Source: Kappaphycus alvarezii (Eukaryota; Rhodophyta; Florideophyceae; Gigartinales; Solieriaceae). Taken from it: DNA of 64,000 nucleotides. Positions 10,933-24,241 of the stretch are shown piece after piece; position 1 is the stretch's first letter, and every line of letters starts with the position of its first letter. The DNA lies in contig NADL03000590.1 of assembly GCA_002205965.3 (NCBI GenBank), forward strand, positions 4,159,001 through 4,223,000, in the 5' to 3' direction. The translations under genes and the position numbers were made by a program. The notes beneath the pieces were generated by a model. The model was given only the letters and a program-made list of their open reading frames with translations. It did no database searches and was not told the origin of the DNA.

Positions 10933-11318
10933 TCGTTTGGAAAGGAAGAGATTGAGTGCTTTGATGTGCAGAGGATGTGGGTAGATAAGGTAGCGAATTT
11001 GTGGATCGAAATTAAATCAAAGGATCCGGAATGATGCATTGGAATTGGTTCTAACCATAGAACACGAAATAGTTTTGGGTAGTGTGCAGTTCGTACGGGT
11101 TAAAGAGGTGAATGAGATGAGCAATCTTGTGAGAATTCGATTTAGAATGTGATGGAATTCGTCTCATTTCACATGTAAAGGTGTGATCGGGAAATTTGAG
11201 ATTTCCTGGTCATCCTTTGAAATGCTGAAACGAGCTGAACTAAATGTGGCCAGCTAGTCTTGTATTATTGGAATTTGAAATTTTACTTTTTCAATGTTTC
11301 ACATTTCAAAACCTTATA

Positions 11319-11537
11319 CAAGTGCCCGAAATTCGAACTTGTTACTCGTCGCTTTTACACATATAGTGGCACGCAATGCTTCATTTCCCTTGCCGATTAC
11401 TTCATTCTGTTCCGTGGGTAATGCGTAGCATGGCAGCTGGTCGTATCGATAAAAATGAGGAGCACTGTTTGCACCACACTAAAAGAAACATTTCGGAGCT
11501 TTAAAAAAAAGCAACGAAATTACAAATGACACAAGAA
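11319..11537 (+). repeat. Left terminal inverted repeat of the Tc1 element
   Basis: Matches the reverse complement of 12693-12907 with scattered substitutions. The inner end contains the shared 'CGAAATTACAAAT' block. Confidence 0.88.
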
Positions 11538-11666
11538 AAATTCCCGGGAGAATTGCATCTAAAGCCCGCGAAACTTTAAAGCTATTGACTTTAAGCATTT
11601 TAAGAAGTATATAAAGTATTTACACAGCCTCAGCAAAGTTGGTAGTAGTCCGGTACTAGCCACAAA

Positions 11667-12669
11667 GTGCCAAAGGGAAAGTATCTGAACGATTTCGAGA
11701 AAGGGCAAATTTTTGCCATGGGGAGGGAGCAGGTGCTAGTGCAAGCGATTGCACAGACCTTAGGGCGAAACATCGGGACAATTCAGAACTTCTTAAAGAA
11801 AAAAACGCACCATCGTCAGACTCATACTCCGAAAAATGCAAGAAGAATCTCGGAACACGATCGTCGTCAAATTTTCTGCATTGGCGTCAAAAGGAGATGC
11901 AAGCGCTTATGAAATTCACAGGGCCCTTAAGCTGCCTATTACTGTCTGTAGGGTACAGTAGTTGTTATCAAGCTCGCCGCTTCTTCGATATCGCAGAGTT
12001 AATCGTGTGCCGGCGATGACTGCAGACCACAAAACAAGAAGACTTGAATAGGCCCGCAGATACATATCAAAGAGCGACATATTTTGGACTCATGTAGTGT
12101 TTCCAGACGAAAAAAGTTCAAATTGGACGGGCCTGATGGTTTGCAGATGTATTGGCACGATTTACGAAAGGAACCTCGGGGCTTTCAGAGCCGACAGAAT
12201 GGGGGTGGCTCCGTGATGATATGAGCGGCTTAAGCTTCTATGGAACGTCCCCACGGTTTTTATTTCTGGGAAGCAGGACTCAGCGAAGTACTGCGCAACT
12301 CTACAGGCTAGCTTGCTACTTTTGGCGGCTGAAACATTTGAGGAAATGACTACATGGACTTTCCAGCAAGATGGTGCGAGCATACATCGCTCGCAAGAGA
12401 CGCGTCCTTTTGTAAGTCAGCGCGTAATTCGTGTTCTACAGTGGTCAGCAAAGTCCCCAGACTTGAATATTATTGAAAATGTCTGGGTCTTACTGGCCCG
12501 CCGCGTTTATCTGCGTAGAAAGCGGTACGAGTCTGTAGCTGACTTAAAGTCAGGAATTGAGGAAGCGTAGGCGACTATTGACAACAGTTTCATCTTAAAA
12601 CTGTGCCATAGTCTTCCCAGGCGTATGCTAGCAGCAATTGACTCAAAACGAGAGCCTGTAAAGTACTGA
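11667..12669 (+). pseudogene. Tc1-like transposase (broken)
   Basis: The N-terminus reads 'MPKGKYLNDFEKGQIFAMG' with a paired-type helix-turn-helix; the start codon here is GTG, probably a mutated ATG. The middle contains the Tc1 hallmark 'DEKKFNLDGPDG' region (first Asp) at about 12108-12135, in a shifted frame. The C-terminal part (12313-12669) has 'FQQDGASIHRS' (second Asp) and 'WSAKSPDLNIIENVW', holding the third acidic residue and the family's most conserved motif. An in-frame TAG at 12568-12570 replaces an expected Trp codon. It would bind the inverted repeats and integrate at TA. Confidence 0.9.
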
Positions 12670-12692
12670 GCTTGAATTAAAGTGAGCAATAT

Positions 12693-12907
12693 TTCTTGTG
12701 TTATTTGTAATTTCGTTGTTTTTTAAAGCTCCGAAACGTTCCGTTTAGTGTGGCGTAAACAGTGCTCCTCATTTTTATCGAAACGACCAGCTGCCATGCT
12801 ACGCTCTGCCTACAGAACATAATGAAGTAATCGGCAGGGGAAATGAAGCTTTTCATGCCATTGTATGTGAAAAAGTGACGAGTAACAAGTTCGAATTTAG
12901 GGCGCTG
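12693..12907 (-). repeat. Right terminal inverted repeat of the Tc1 element
   Basis: Inverted partner of 11319-11537, ending at a TA dinucleotide (12908-12909). Confidence 0.88.
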
Positions 12908-13420
12908 TAGAACGCCCCTGAGGTTGTAATTCGTTGCTATGGATTCACATGTAATAAAATGGTCATTCATCTAGGTCAGTAAGTTCTACCGGATTGATGA
13001 CCCACTCCGTACTGTGTTGCACTTGATAATTCTGTGCTCTCCTCTGTGTGATATTTTCAGTATTTCGCTAGTGTCTCTGCTCGAATCTTCATTTGATAGC
13101 ACTCAATAAATACCGGCAGTCGGTCAGTCTGGGGATCCGGAAAAGACCTGAGATAATTGAAACAAAAGCAAACTAGCAACTACCATTTACGCAGGTAATA
13201 TCAGCTTCAGGAAGTGTTCAATCCGAGGTAACGCATGAAGATTGGATACCGGTAGTGGTCGCAAGATCCCCTGGTGAAGCTGTTTCTCTGTCGGGCGAAG
13301 GTTGCCGTTGCCTCAGTTTACATTGAAAGGGACCGCTTGTGTGCAACGCTAGCACTGTACGGTAATGACCCAGGAGGGGCAAGCCGGGTCCGGCTGAGGG
13401 TACCATCAAATGGTGTGGCT

Positions 13421-13700
13421 ACTGTACAGTATAGCGTAAGCTGTACCGTAAGCTACAGTAATTATTGATAACCCTAGTATCCGCGGGATATGGGATAGCC
13501 GTCCCCGAGGGGTGCCGCCACTATGTAACTGTACTGTACGTACACTGTCGGGTGGATTGAGACCGCTGAGGGTCAATAAATTGAGGGCCGCCGAGGGCCA
13601 ACGGATGAGTGCGCGAAAGGCACCATGACGGTCTTGTACAGTACACATACAAACATTATTTTCCAATACAGTACAGTGTACAGTACTGGAGATTTACTGT
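13421..13700. repeat. Dispersed GTAC-type motifs
   Basis: Several copies of CTGTAC, GTACAGT and TACAGTACTG (about 13421-13460, 13526-13545, 13635-13700) in a gene-free interval between the Tc1 and TRIM-like elements. Confidence 0.7.
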
Positions 13701-13932
13701 ACAGTGCAAAAATAAAGTGCAGACAAACGGGCATATTTTCATGTTTTTCAATAAAAAATGACACTGCGAAATGAATGCGAGGTCAGCCCTTATGTTCTCA
13801 AAAAAACTAGAGGGGTGGTTTGAGGTTATTTCTCAATCTTTTTAAGTGAACTTGTTTCCCCCTTGCAGCAAAGCGGCACCACCTCACTGTTCTTTTTTCC
13901 GACCCAAGCGAATGACAGATCTCAATAAAATC

Positions 13933-14076
13933 TGTTAAAACCAATAGACAAAATGCGCTATGTGCTTGCTCGCACGCTAGGCAGTTTTGTCCATTCTATT
14001 ATTTAATGTAAGCGTAGTATCTACATTACAGGAGTGAGGAAGATCACACGAGCAGATATTAAGCGTAGTCTCAACA
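13933..14076 (+). repeat. Left LTR of the TRIM-like element
   Basis: Begins TGTTA, ends CAACA. It contains two copies of AAGCGTAGT (about 14010-14018 and 14061-14069). Confidence 0.7.
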
Positions 14077-14282
14077 GTTCCGGGTGCTCGTGGTGATCTT
14101 CTGAACGAGTTGTACAGCAGTGAATTCTGGTGCAGGCTGGTGGCTGTTCGAGAGGCGGCGGGTGGCGTTCGAGAGGCATTGTACTGGACACGTGGATTCA
14201 TTGGAATGCTTGAGCAGAATATTTGTCGTTGAGCTTGCGGTTGAGTGAGAACTGAACTCGGGTTGCGTAATGGTCCATAACC

Positions 14283-14375
14283 TGTTAAAACCAATAGACA
14301 AAATGCGCTATGTGCTTGCTCGCACGCTAGGCAGTTTTTTCCATTCTATTATTTAATGTAAGCGTAGTCTCAACA
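14283..14375 (+). repeat. Right LTR of the TRIM-like element
   Basis: 93 bp, TG to CA, directly followed by AAATC. It matches the left LTR except for the internal segment absent here. Confidence 0.75.
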
Positions 14376-17300
14376 AAATCTATTCAAAAAAATTAAATGC
14401 TCAAAGGCACGAAAGTGACCACACAAAAGCAGGAAAATATCTTCGCATAGACTCAAGAAGGAATATCATTTCCGAAAGATCGCTCGTCGACTTCAAAATC
14501 GCAAAAAGTAGTGTGTTTGTTTCACAAGGACCTGAACGTGCACAAAAGTAAATAAAACGGGGTAAGACCCATTAAAAATGACACCATAAAACAGTGTATA
14601 TATCATGCTTGGTGCATCCAAGGGGAATCACCGAATGTTTTCATTAAGGTTTAGAATGCTCCTATTTCGTTGAAGCATACATTGAGAACCCCCTAAAGTG
14701 AATCCGCGATAAAACGGTGTGAATAATGTATCAATGGGGCAAGATTATATTTTCCGACCAGAAATGAGTAGTCTGGAGAGTATGGACGGCAAAATGCTGT
14801 TGAAATGATCTTTGTTAAGAAAGCGGATTTTTTTCAAAGTGCCACGGTCTGCACTATCCGTAATGATATATGGTTTTGTTTGAGATTTTATTGCAAATTG
14901 AAATTATAATTGACATACAAAACGATCGAAAGTATCCCTCGCCTTCAGAGAACTATTTTTGCCATTTAAGGAGGAAACATATTATTTTTTAGTTTTTCAA
15001 CAAAAAGGAAGCTAGCAATCATCGCTCCAACTTTACAGAGTGATTTCAATGTAAAAGTTGTATTTTGGTGCACTTTTCTGGCTACGAATTTCGATCTTTA
15101 TCTCATTCAGAACCTTAAAGTTATCCTACCGAACGCTTAATTCGGTTCGTTGAGACCGTTTAATATGGCTGAAGAGCTGGAGGGTGTAATCACCAAACAA
15201 TATCCAAACTCAGACCTTTCTTTTTTCTACAATCTTAAGAAGCATGAAGAGGCGCTGGCTCGAGGTAACTATCCACAAAGGAGCGAAAAGGACTACTGGT
15301 TGACTCCTTAGTCTCGGATAGGCAGTTTTTTAGGCATTTCGGCGATAGATGATCTACTCTCCTGTGCATCCTTTTTTGCATTTTAACGAAATTTTTCTGA
15401 ATCCTTTTGGAATTTGGGCTCTTGAATTACCTTAAAACCGAGTATATTCATCAATTTTTCCGAATTAAATATTTTGAACTGAACATTTTGATATAAAACC
15501 CGTGTCTTTTTAGTTTTTCGGACACTCTCCATATAGCTAGTGTTGATGAGTAAATCAGCTTTACCAGAGGAAGATTTGATCCAAGATACTTGCTTAGTTT
15601 TCGAATTTATGCTGTGTGATTCAGTATAAGGAGGCTTTATGACAGTGCTTATTCTTTGCGATGGCTATTAAATTGAATTATTTATGTTCTGAAATCAAAA
15701 ATGGGATTAAAATAGATTTATTGCGTGTGAACATACAGAGAAATATTTGAAAGCACACTTCGGGTGCCAGTTAGGTGGGTGCGGACTATCATCTTTCGGT
15801 TTCATTAGTGCCGAGGCTAACGTCTGAACAAATCACTCGTGGTACTGCCTTCACGGTTTAAAAACGGAAATGAGATAGTAGTACGTCTTCCGAAATATTT
15901 CAGAATTTTCATACACTCGGCATCGTAATTTTTTATAGCATAGAAGGATAAATAAGATGGTAGTCGAAGAGATTCATGTGCAATATACGCAGGTCTGGAG
16001 TAAATATGGCAGGCATTATCAGAGCATATACGCTTTTGAGATAACGCGAACTGAAATCTCCGGACGATTTTTGTTACAGAGAAATATTTAAATGTACCCA
16101 GAATGAGAGAGGAATAGCTAGGGATCCTAAGTGATCAAATGATGATTTTGAAGAGATTAATGAAGTTGAAAATGATGATTGGAGAGTTTTTTGGTGATTT
16201 TTGTTTACTAACCGGCGAATTCAGAGGAAACCACTTTACTACCCTCTCTGCCTTAGTTTGAACCATGTTTCACACATGTGCAGTTATATCTTCTTCACCG
16301 TTTCTACCAAATCAACTATCTCGTTTTGCCATTAACGACCCTAGTAATCATTAGCCTATGCTTGTAGGTAAAATAAAAATATAATTCTAAGCCCACCATC
16401 TTTGGTATTGAAAGCGCTTTCTAATGTTAATCACCCCTCTAGAAAAAGTATCGGGTATTACTCACACACTATACATTTTATGAGATATACAACTCTTGGC
16501 TAACTTGTACGAAGGAATAAATGTCACAGATTGGGGGCTCTTAACTGTAAAACGAGTTATCTAGGCGCTCCTGGAGCAGTAGAAGCGACTGACTGTACAC
16601 ATAATCAAAAATTTTTTTTACTAAAATTCTAACGGGGCTCATCAGAAGAAGATAGCCAAACTACTGTTGGGGTTAAAAAAATTAACGGCAATGCAGGCCG
16701 CTGGGCCTCACCTGACTGTCAATAGGAGCTTATGTACCCCAAATGACTTGTTGGTGCTCAGCGTATCTGCAGCTGGCCGTTTACTTGATTGCTCGATCAC
16801 TCCTTACGTCATGCTTTAATATTTCTGATTTTTTCGGCACAAATTTCGATTTTTTGTGTCATTAAATTTTGGCCACTATTCTTTGCACATTGGTCGCCCT
16901 TTTTACTGCTTTTTCGATGTCGAAGTCGAAATGTGGATCATTTTCGGTAATACTGTACATTTCCGGCGGGCCAGGCACACTGTACAAGAATAGCAGGCAA
17001 GAAAATTTATAACAGAGCAGAACCTACTTGTGGGACACCGCAAAATGATTCGTGGTAAAAAACGAAATGTTTTCAAATCAAACAATAAGCATTTTGGAAA
17101 AAGAGCTCAACTCGTAGCTAGTCACACGTTTTCAGTAGCCCAAATATTAGCCGCGAACCAACCGCAGAGCACCAAACTTTGTCACAGCATTTGGAGTAGA
17201 TTCTTGTATGTGCATACTGAAAAAAGGGATTGAAACGAGCTAATAGGACAGAAAGAACACTTTTTTTGGATTTAGAACCTTTTACTGGGAAACAACTATT

Positions 17301-20300
17301 ACAAAACAGCCCATCTAAAATATTGCAATAAATTAATATTTAAAACAGTATAGAACGCAACTACGTAAAATTTATTCTATTCATGTGTCCCACACCGCAC
17401 TATATGGATATATCCATGATGGCCGCGGGCTACAATAGCAATTACAACCTTTCGCACTATTTAAAATTTCTACGAAATTTGAGGCCATCAAGAAAACAGC
17501 GAATGCACGCTGGAAATAACCTGTCCCACAAACACGTACCTCACTGTTATGTGGCCGCGATTTCCGTAAAATTATGAATAGTTTATAAAGAGAGGTATCC
17601 GTACCCAGTGTTGCCATAAAAAATTTCGAACGGCCGCGAGTCAATACACTTACAGGAAATGGTGGCGCCAATGCACCGCACTGTTGATTATATACGCCAT
17701 CCAATCTGCGTTTATTAGCACATTAGATTCGCTAGTACGTGGTAGATCGCGTAAGCCTGAGTAGGACTAGGGTAATGTACCGAAGGGAAAGGATGAATGC
17801 GCCCTAGAACAAGAAAAAGCGCTTTGTTATAGAGGATAAAAGGAACATTAAAACGGAAGAGAGGAGAGGAAATTAATAAAATCGACGACATCAGTCAAAT
17901 TTTAAACGTCTCCTCTACCACACAGGGTACACCTACTGACTCAGTCAGCGATGATGTTCAGTATGGCTCTGTTTTACACTACGTGAGTAACCAAACTTAG
18001 GCTCTATGATCAATGAAGTCAGATCTCCGATTATTATTCTTTACTCAAGGCATTCCCACAATTTATCGTATCCGTACTTCTACAGTATCCATATCCCTAT
18101 CCCTAATAGCTACCGGTGCCTATTTCTCATTGTACAAGGATAAGGATGCTCGTGCGACAAAACTTTTAAACATGAAACAGTTTGATACTGTGCTGTGACA
18201 AAAATAATACAAAATTTCCCGTGGGCGAGTATATTATTAATTTATTTCACCGTACTGTTCCAATAAGTGAGCAAAAACTTATTCTTGGTCACACATTTCA
18301 CTAAATTGATGTGGAGAAACATTAATTTTCGCCTAAAATTTATTCTGACATCAATTTGAGGATGGTCGCTTTTTTCCTAGTTATCCGTTCGATTTGTATC
18401 TACCAGAGATATGAGCAGTGCAAATTTAAACTTTTCATGATTTAGTATCGATTTTTTGGTCCTAAAGTTCAAAATGTCTTGTCATGCTCTTGTGAGTTTA
18501 AATAGTAGCGCTTTAAGTATAAATACTTGAGATTTGGATAAACTTTTTACATACGGATATATTTTTTCATATATTTCTCGTTTCGGATGTAGTAGTCTTT
18601 TCGAGCTTTCCACAAATAACTCATCATTCATGTCCTTTTAAAACAGAAACGATCCGACTATTCACAAAATGTGACAATTTCGATATAGATAAGCCTGTCT
18701 CAAATGTAATCCCCCAGCTCTTAAACTTAGGAGGTAATTATGAAGAATCAAATTTCACGGTCTCTTTCATCGTTGAATCAGTTCTGTAAATTTGTAAATA
18801 AAAGTATTTGACACCTGGTTTACTTAAATGATTATTTAAATATGTCCACCAATTGAAAATGCACAAGAACGGTCAGTCATTCCTCATTAACAAAAATCAA
18901 ATGTTTCAGTACCTTTGGAAGTGCAACAGGTACTGCGGAAAATTAAATAATGAAGCATTAGGTATAATTTATGATTCTTTTCATTTAATTTATGAGAATC
19001 CAGTTAATGATCTATTTCATAACTTTTAGAAATAAGGTGACTGTAAAAGTCTCTTCTGATTCCAGTTCCTTTTCGGACCCTCTAATAGACATACCTGTCC
19101 CCCTTATCGGTAGATAGCCGTCCTATATATGATCAGTAACCCACCTCAAATTCCACCACAAAAGGTTGCACTGGCATTGAAATCCTATATCTCGTTATAT
19201 CCAAAGCCTTATAAAAACGAGGGGTATAATCCTAAAAATTTTATAAACGGCGGTTAAATTTGTCAAAACTGCTAGAATTTGGTACTTTCGGAATTTATCT
19301 ACCACATAAGGCGACCTTAGCAACATATTTACTGAATATTGTTCGATTTACTCGCTTTATCTCCATTTATATTATTAAACCGCCATGTCTGTGCCAAGTT
19401 TCAGAAAAAAGTTTTTGTCACAAATGGAGATGAAAAACTTAATTTTACGAGCTGGGAAATTCAATTAAATATATTCAATAATTCATTTGGTGAAATTTTG
19501 TTTTTACTTTACTTAAAATAAATAGCATACTGCTTTTTTATCTCTATTCTGGATTCACCTCATGGAACTTCATTAATATACAGTCAGAATCCAAATGAAT
19601 AGTCATTTTATTCTGATGTCTACAGTTGCATTTCCCGTTATCATGAGGGAATGCTCTAGTACAGTATACATTGAAATTATCAGGAATGTAAGCAGGTTTG
19701 TAGGTAATTATATGTTTAACATTTGTTTCGAAATAACGTATACTTGAATTTTCAACATTTGAACCCAGTTCATTTCGTATTTCAATGAATTGGACCAGAA
19801 TTTCAGTTTAAGCTCAACATTAAGATTAATCTTAACATCTCAGAAATTTCATCGATTAGCTGATACAGTAATACTTGATTTATTCTGTGTAGTATTTCAC
19901 GTCCTTTTTCTACAGTACGAAATTCAAATTTATGAAAATATACTAATCGCTTCAACTATTAATATTAATATTTGTTGATTTATTTTCGAGCTGTCCCATA
20001 GTATAGCTCAAAAAAAATGTACCATATACGTGGTAGAAATTTATTATGAGGACATTTTTCGTAACATTACCTCATCAATCAAATAACCTCACATCCGCTC
20101 ACCTCAATCCCTAATGGAACATGCGGCTTCACTTCAGGAAATTTCATTACTTTCCAAATACTAAATAACCCAGAACTTCCCCCTCAAATAATAGAAGTTC
20201 GGAGGCGAGGTATCTCCGGAACAGTTACATCGTTGGGGATTAAACTAAAAAATGTACAATAAGATAATCTGAAATTCATTTCAGTTCTCAGATGTTGGAA

Positions 20301-23300
20301 TATTTCTATTAAATTAAAATTGAGATCAATGAAAGTTTAAAATCATACATAACGGGAAATATTCCTTGAAATACTACGATTACCCTAAACAGTCACATTA
20401 TGAGTAATATCAAGAGGCAACTTTCAGGTATCTTGGATTGGTATTCTTCGCAATTTTTCCATTGTTAAAAGTAAGATGTACTTTACTTTATGGATAATGT
20501 TTCTTCGAGTACGAGAATTATAGACTGATAAGTACACTGCACCAAACATGTGAATTTATACCTTCTGTATGGTACCAAATTACTACCAACCACCCACGGC
20601 CTGTGTGAACTGCAAAATCATAGGCTTGTACTAGGAGTGCCAATTTACTACTGTTGGTGTTCCAACTAATATTTTAACTTACATTATGAAGGTTTTCATC
20701 GAATAAAAATAAAATATATCTGCAAATACAATTTCCAAGTTTTTTCGGTTCAATTAAATCAACGCATTTAATTTCGTGGATAAATACACGCTCTTTATTT
20801 TTCTGGTGTCTATCCAACCATTATACTTATTTGAGAATAAATTTATTCATATGATGGAAATTTTAGGGCTAGTTTTAAGTCAAAAAGAATGCTGTTAGTG
20901 TTCTGCTAGCATATAATTTTAGTAGAAGTATTGCTCGGTCAAAACAAAAATCCAGTAATTTTTATGTCGCTCAGGGTACGAACCACTCTTTTCCACCCGA
21001 CACCTTTCGATTTTAGTGTCAATTTGTCATATTTTATCCTTTCAGCACCTGCAAGTGGGTGCTTTACCCAAAGTTTCGTATATTTTAAGCCCCTAAGCAC
21101 CCATTTACTGTAATTTTATGTTTCTAGAGTATTTTAGTAAATATTCAAGAGACTGAAAAGTTTTTAATCGCTACAGTTGCTATAAATATTAGTTTGATAA
21201 TTAGTTTTGTCGTCATTTGGGGACAGTGCTATAGCGGGTTAAAAAAAGTCCAGGATTATGTAAATATGTTTTTCTAGTAACTTCTACTAGTTTAAGGGTT
21301 AAACTTTTCTCTTAAAACTACCAAAAGGCTTGGGATTTTGGTCCAGTGTGCCGCTTTAAACATAGAAACTCTTAAAGTTTGATTTTGAATATAGTACTTG
21401 GTATTTCTTTGACTGAGTATTGATTGTAATGAGCACATTTTGATAATAGTGAATCCGTCTTTTCTCATTCTTCCGATGTAGTTTTCATTGTCTCAGCTGC
21501 ACGACTTTCTAACCGTGTACAATTGGAGCTATATTAGACAGCTTGGAATTAATGCGAAAGGACTTCATTTTTATTAAATAAAATTACATTTCCGGAAAGA
21601 AACAGGGATGAACACGTCTTCAGGACTACAGAATGATGTCCACTAAGTTTATTGTTCTCTCTTATGTCTGCGAGGGATGTTCGAAAGAGGACCGGGGCGG
21701 TGCAGAAAATCGACGCGTAGTAGTAAACCGAGCAAAGTGAACTCTAGTTTAGCTTTAGAAACTGTGAAAGAATTGTGCCGGAAAAGTCAGGGCATAGTAG
21801 CCTTTACAAGTGATCCAGGATCTTGCTTGGTGCCAAAGGGTTAAATTAATACTAAACGGGCGAAGATTGCGGTCCTCATGCGTAAACCCCGCAACTTGAA
21901 TGGATTTGAACTACATTTGTGAATTTAGTTTAATATCCATTTTGTATTCACCGAAAAAATGGCCATAAAGTGATATAAATTTAAATTCGCCCATTTGCAA
22001 CTTCTAAATCAGGTGAGGTCCTTGTGAAGCTTGATTATTTTGCAACCGTGTTTGCAAAGGTCCCCTAACCGAGCAATGATCCAAAATTTGGGGCTATATT
22101 TAGCGCCTATAATGTACTATTTAAGCTCAAAAACGGCCATTAAGTTGTCATGATTGTGATTGAATGATATTGATACGCTTATGATTGCGTTTCCATTAAT
22201 GAAGATCGATATTTTCTTGCAATCAGGGATATTCTGGTGATCAAACATAGTGCAAAACTGTGAAAACTTTTAAATTTGAAATTGCAATCATGACTGGCTA
22301 CCATTCCTTACTGAAATTAGAAACCTTTAGACCATTTTTAGATGCCAGGTAAGGCGGGTTTTATCCAAGAAATTCATTACGAAATAACATACTTAAATGA
22401 TCAATGTAACATGACACTTCCTTCTTTTTTTCGCCAGTACGTACCTAGAAGATATGAAATAAAATTTCGAAAATCTTGCCCACCACAACGGAAAGACTGG
22501 ATTGGAAAATTTTTTCCAAGCTGGGAAAAAGGTTAGTGGTACGGGAGATTATTTCAGTGGAACAGTCCAAGACAGAAAAGATCCTTCGACATACGAAAGG
22601 AGATTTCATTACTCATGTATTGCTTGTGTACCCTAAATGAAGAAAGATTATGGACATGATCCTACACCATAGAAATATGCATATAGGATACACGAAAATT
22701 CTGCGATTTTTTTGTAAATACTTTTTTGCGGTCTCTGCCACGTCCAACGCGGCCTGCCTGCTGGCTGGCCTCGCGGCGGCCTTCTAGCGACTTTGACCCG
22801 GATTAACTCCGTTCCTTGGTTCCCCCATGCCGATCACTTGTACCATTTATTTGATGCACTTTGGAACATAGGCTAACCTACTTTTCAATCATTAAACCAT
22901 CCCAATTTTCCCCTTTTACCGCCCAAAAAATTATTCTGAAACTAACGGGTACATTATGAAACTTGAAAAGTATCGGTACTCAAAAAGCCGTACACAAAAA
23001 CCATTTCCCGCCGTGTTCAGGTACTAATGAGGAAATAGCCATGAAACGTTCTACATCAGTACTATCAAGGAATCCGAGCTAGCACAAATAAATAAAATTA
23101 TAAGAGTAGGAAAGGTACTAGAATTTAAAAATAAGTTTTAATATCTACAAATATTTGGAGACTAGAGGACTCATCTTCCTGGTGTGAAAGAAAACTGCTT
23201 TTATGGAGACTAATTGGACGGGATGATTCCGTAAGGAATCTAGATAGATTTTATTTATATATTCATTACACTCCTTTTCGTGAATTGATGCCGTTTACGC

Positions 23301-24241
23301 TTTTATATTCTGCCTAGTCTGTATTTTCTCAACCCCTTTCATTTGTTTACGGTTAAATTTAGGATATTATCTTACGATGCGCTGGACAAAAGTAACCAGA
23401 ACTACCCGCAGAGCTATCTGAGCTGAAGTTTTGTCGTTGGCAGATATTATATGTTTCAGTGATTTACATCCAAACACTATCGGTGCTCGAGCCCATCATC
23501 TTGAGAGGGTTGGTCTTACCCTTTGCACAGCAATATAAATATCTTGATTCTTGGCGCCGAAGCGGCTATTTTTAAGGAACGCCCCTAGGTAGAGGACGGC
23601 AAATACCTTTTTGCTATAGCAATACGCTGAATCAGGTACCGTATGCTATCGGAGCGTGTACCTGGGCTCGACCGGGAGAGATTTGATTGAACTACACGGG
23701 GCAGTAAAGTTACAGGATAGGTACCGCCCGTTGAGTTGTGGAGAAGGATGAGCGGCAGGAATCTCGAGGGAAACACTGGAATAAATGAAAATCGAACAAA
23801 CAGACGAAATATTACAGTAATTGGACTAGTAGCCTGTGAGCTGCTTTATACGACCGCATCTTTGTGGATACTGCCAGACTGGGGTGGAACGAGTACAGGT
23901 TACGTGTGATTCAGTTTGGTTTCCTTGCTTTGATTAGACTTCAAAAAGTTGACTGAGCGAGCGGAGGTTCCATACAAGAAACCAAGCGGGGACTTTTCAG
24001 TTTTCAGATTCGATTAATATGTTTCTTGGATATATTCGGTGATGATGCCGGTCATTTAGTGAGAACAATCTACATAGGGTGCTTCTCTTACTAGCTCGTT
24101 GTCAGCTGTGAGGAAATGTACAATGAATAGCACGTAGTGCTGAAGTAAACGCCGGGAACCTAATTGCTTATCCCGGAGCTTAATTTTTGTCATTTTCGCC
24201 TTTGCACCAATATTGCAGGCTCTCTACACGGAGCTCTGTCC
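14376..24241. other. AT-rich gene desert
   Basis: Nearly 10 kb of AT-rich sequence with only short chance frames (the longest about 107 codons at 17381-17704 on -). I recognise no gene, transposon domain or LTR pair. A GC-rich island at about 22731-22812 stands out, and one short ORF at 15165-15311 has more coding-like composition than its surroundings. The region may be very old decayed repeat DNA. Confidence 0.6.
15165..15311 (+). CDS. Short coding-like ORF, possible exon remnant
   Basis: ATG to TAG, 48 residues, starting 'MAEELEGVITKQYPNSD' and rich in charged and aromatic residues (second half 'HEEALARGNYPQRSEKDYW'). Composition is unlike the surrounding AT-rich DNA. No family recognised. 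It could be chance, a decayed exon or a very small protein. Confidence 0.2.
   Translation: MAEELEGVITKQYPNSDLSFFYNLKKHEEALARGNYPQRSEKDYWLTP

Larger units (their letters stand above)
11319..12907 (+). mobile_element. Tc1/mariner-family DNA transposon with long inverted repeats
   Basis: A 1.59-kb element flanked by TA on both sides (11317-11318 and 12908-12909), the Tc1/mariner target. Terminal inverted repeats of about 215 bp (11319-11537 and 12693-12907) start CAAGTGCCCGAAATTCG and, read inward on the other end, CAGCGCCCTAAATTCG. A single degraded transposase gene lies between them. The length and the TA flanks fit the family. The inverted repeats are longer than the few tens of bp in classic Tc1, although long-repeat subfamilies are known. 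Confidence 0.9.
13933..14375 (+). mobile_element. TRIM-like miniature LTR retrotransposon
   Basis: Two direct repeats start TGTTAAAACCAATAG (13933 and 14283) and are nearly identical for about 86 bp; each LTR ends in CA. The whole unit is bounded by a perfect 5-bp target duplication, AAATC (13928-13932 and 14376-14380). The left repeat is longer (to 14076) because the segment between two TAAGCGTAGT copies is present there and missing from the right repeat. That looks like a slippage deletion. The roughly 206-bp interior has no coding capacity. This is the structure of a terminal-repeat retrotransposon in miniature, which would depend on another element's enzymes. Confidence 0.78.
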
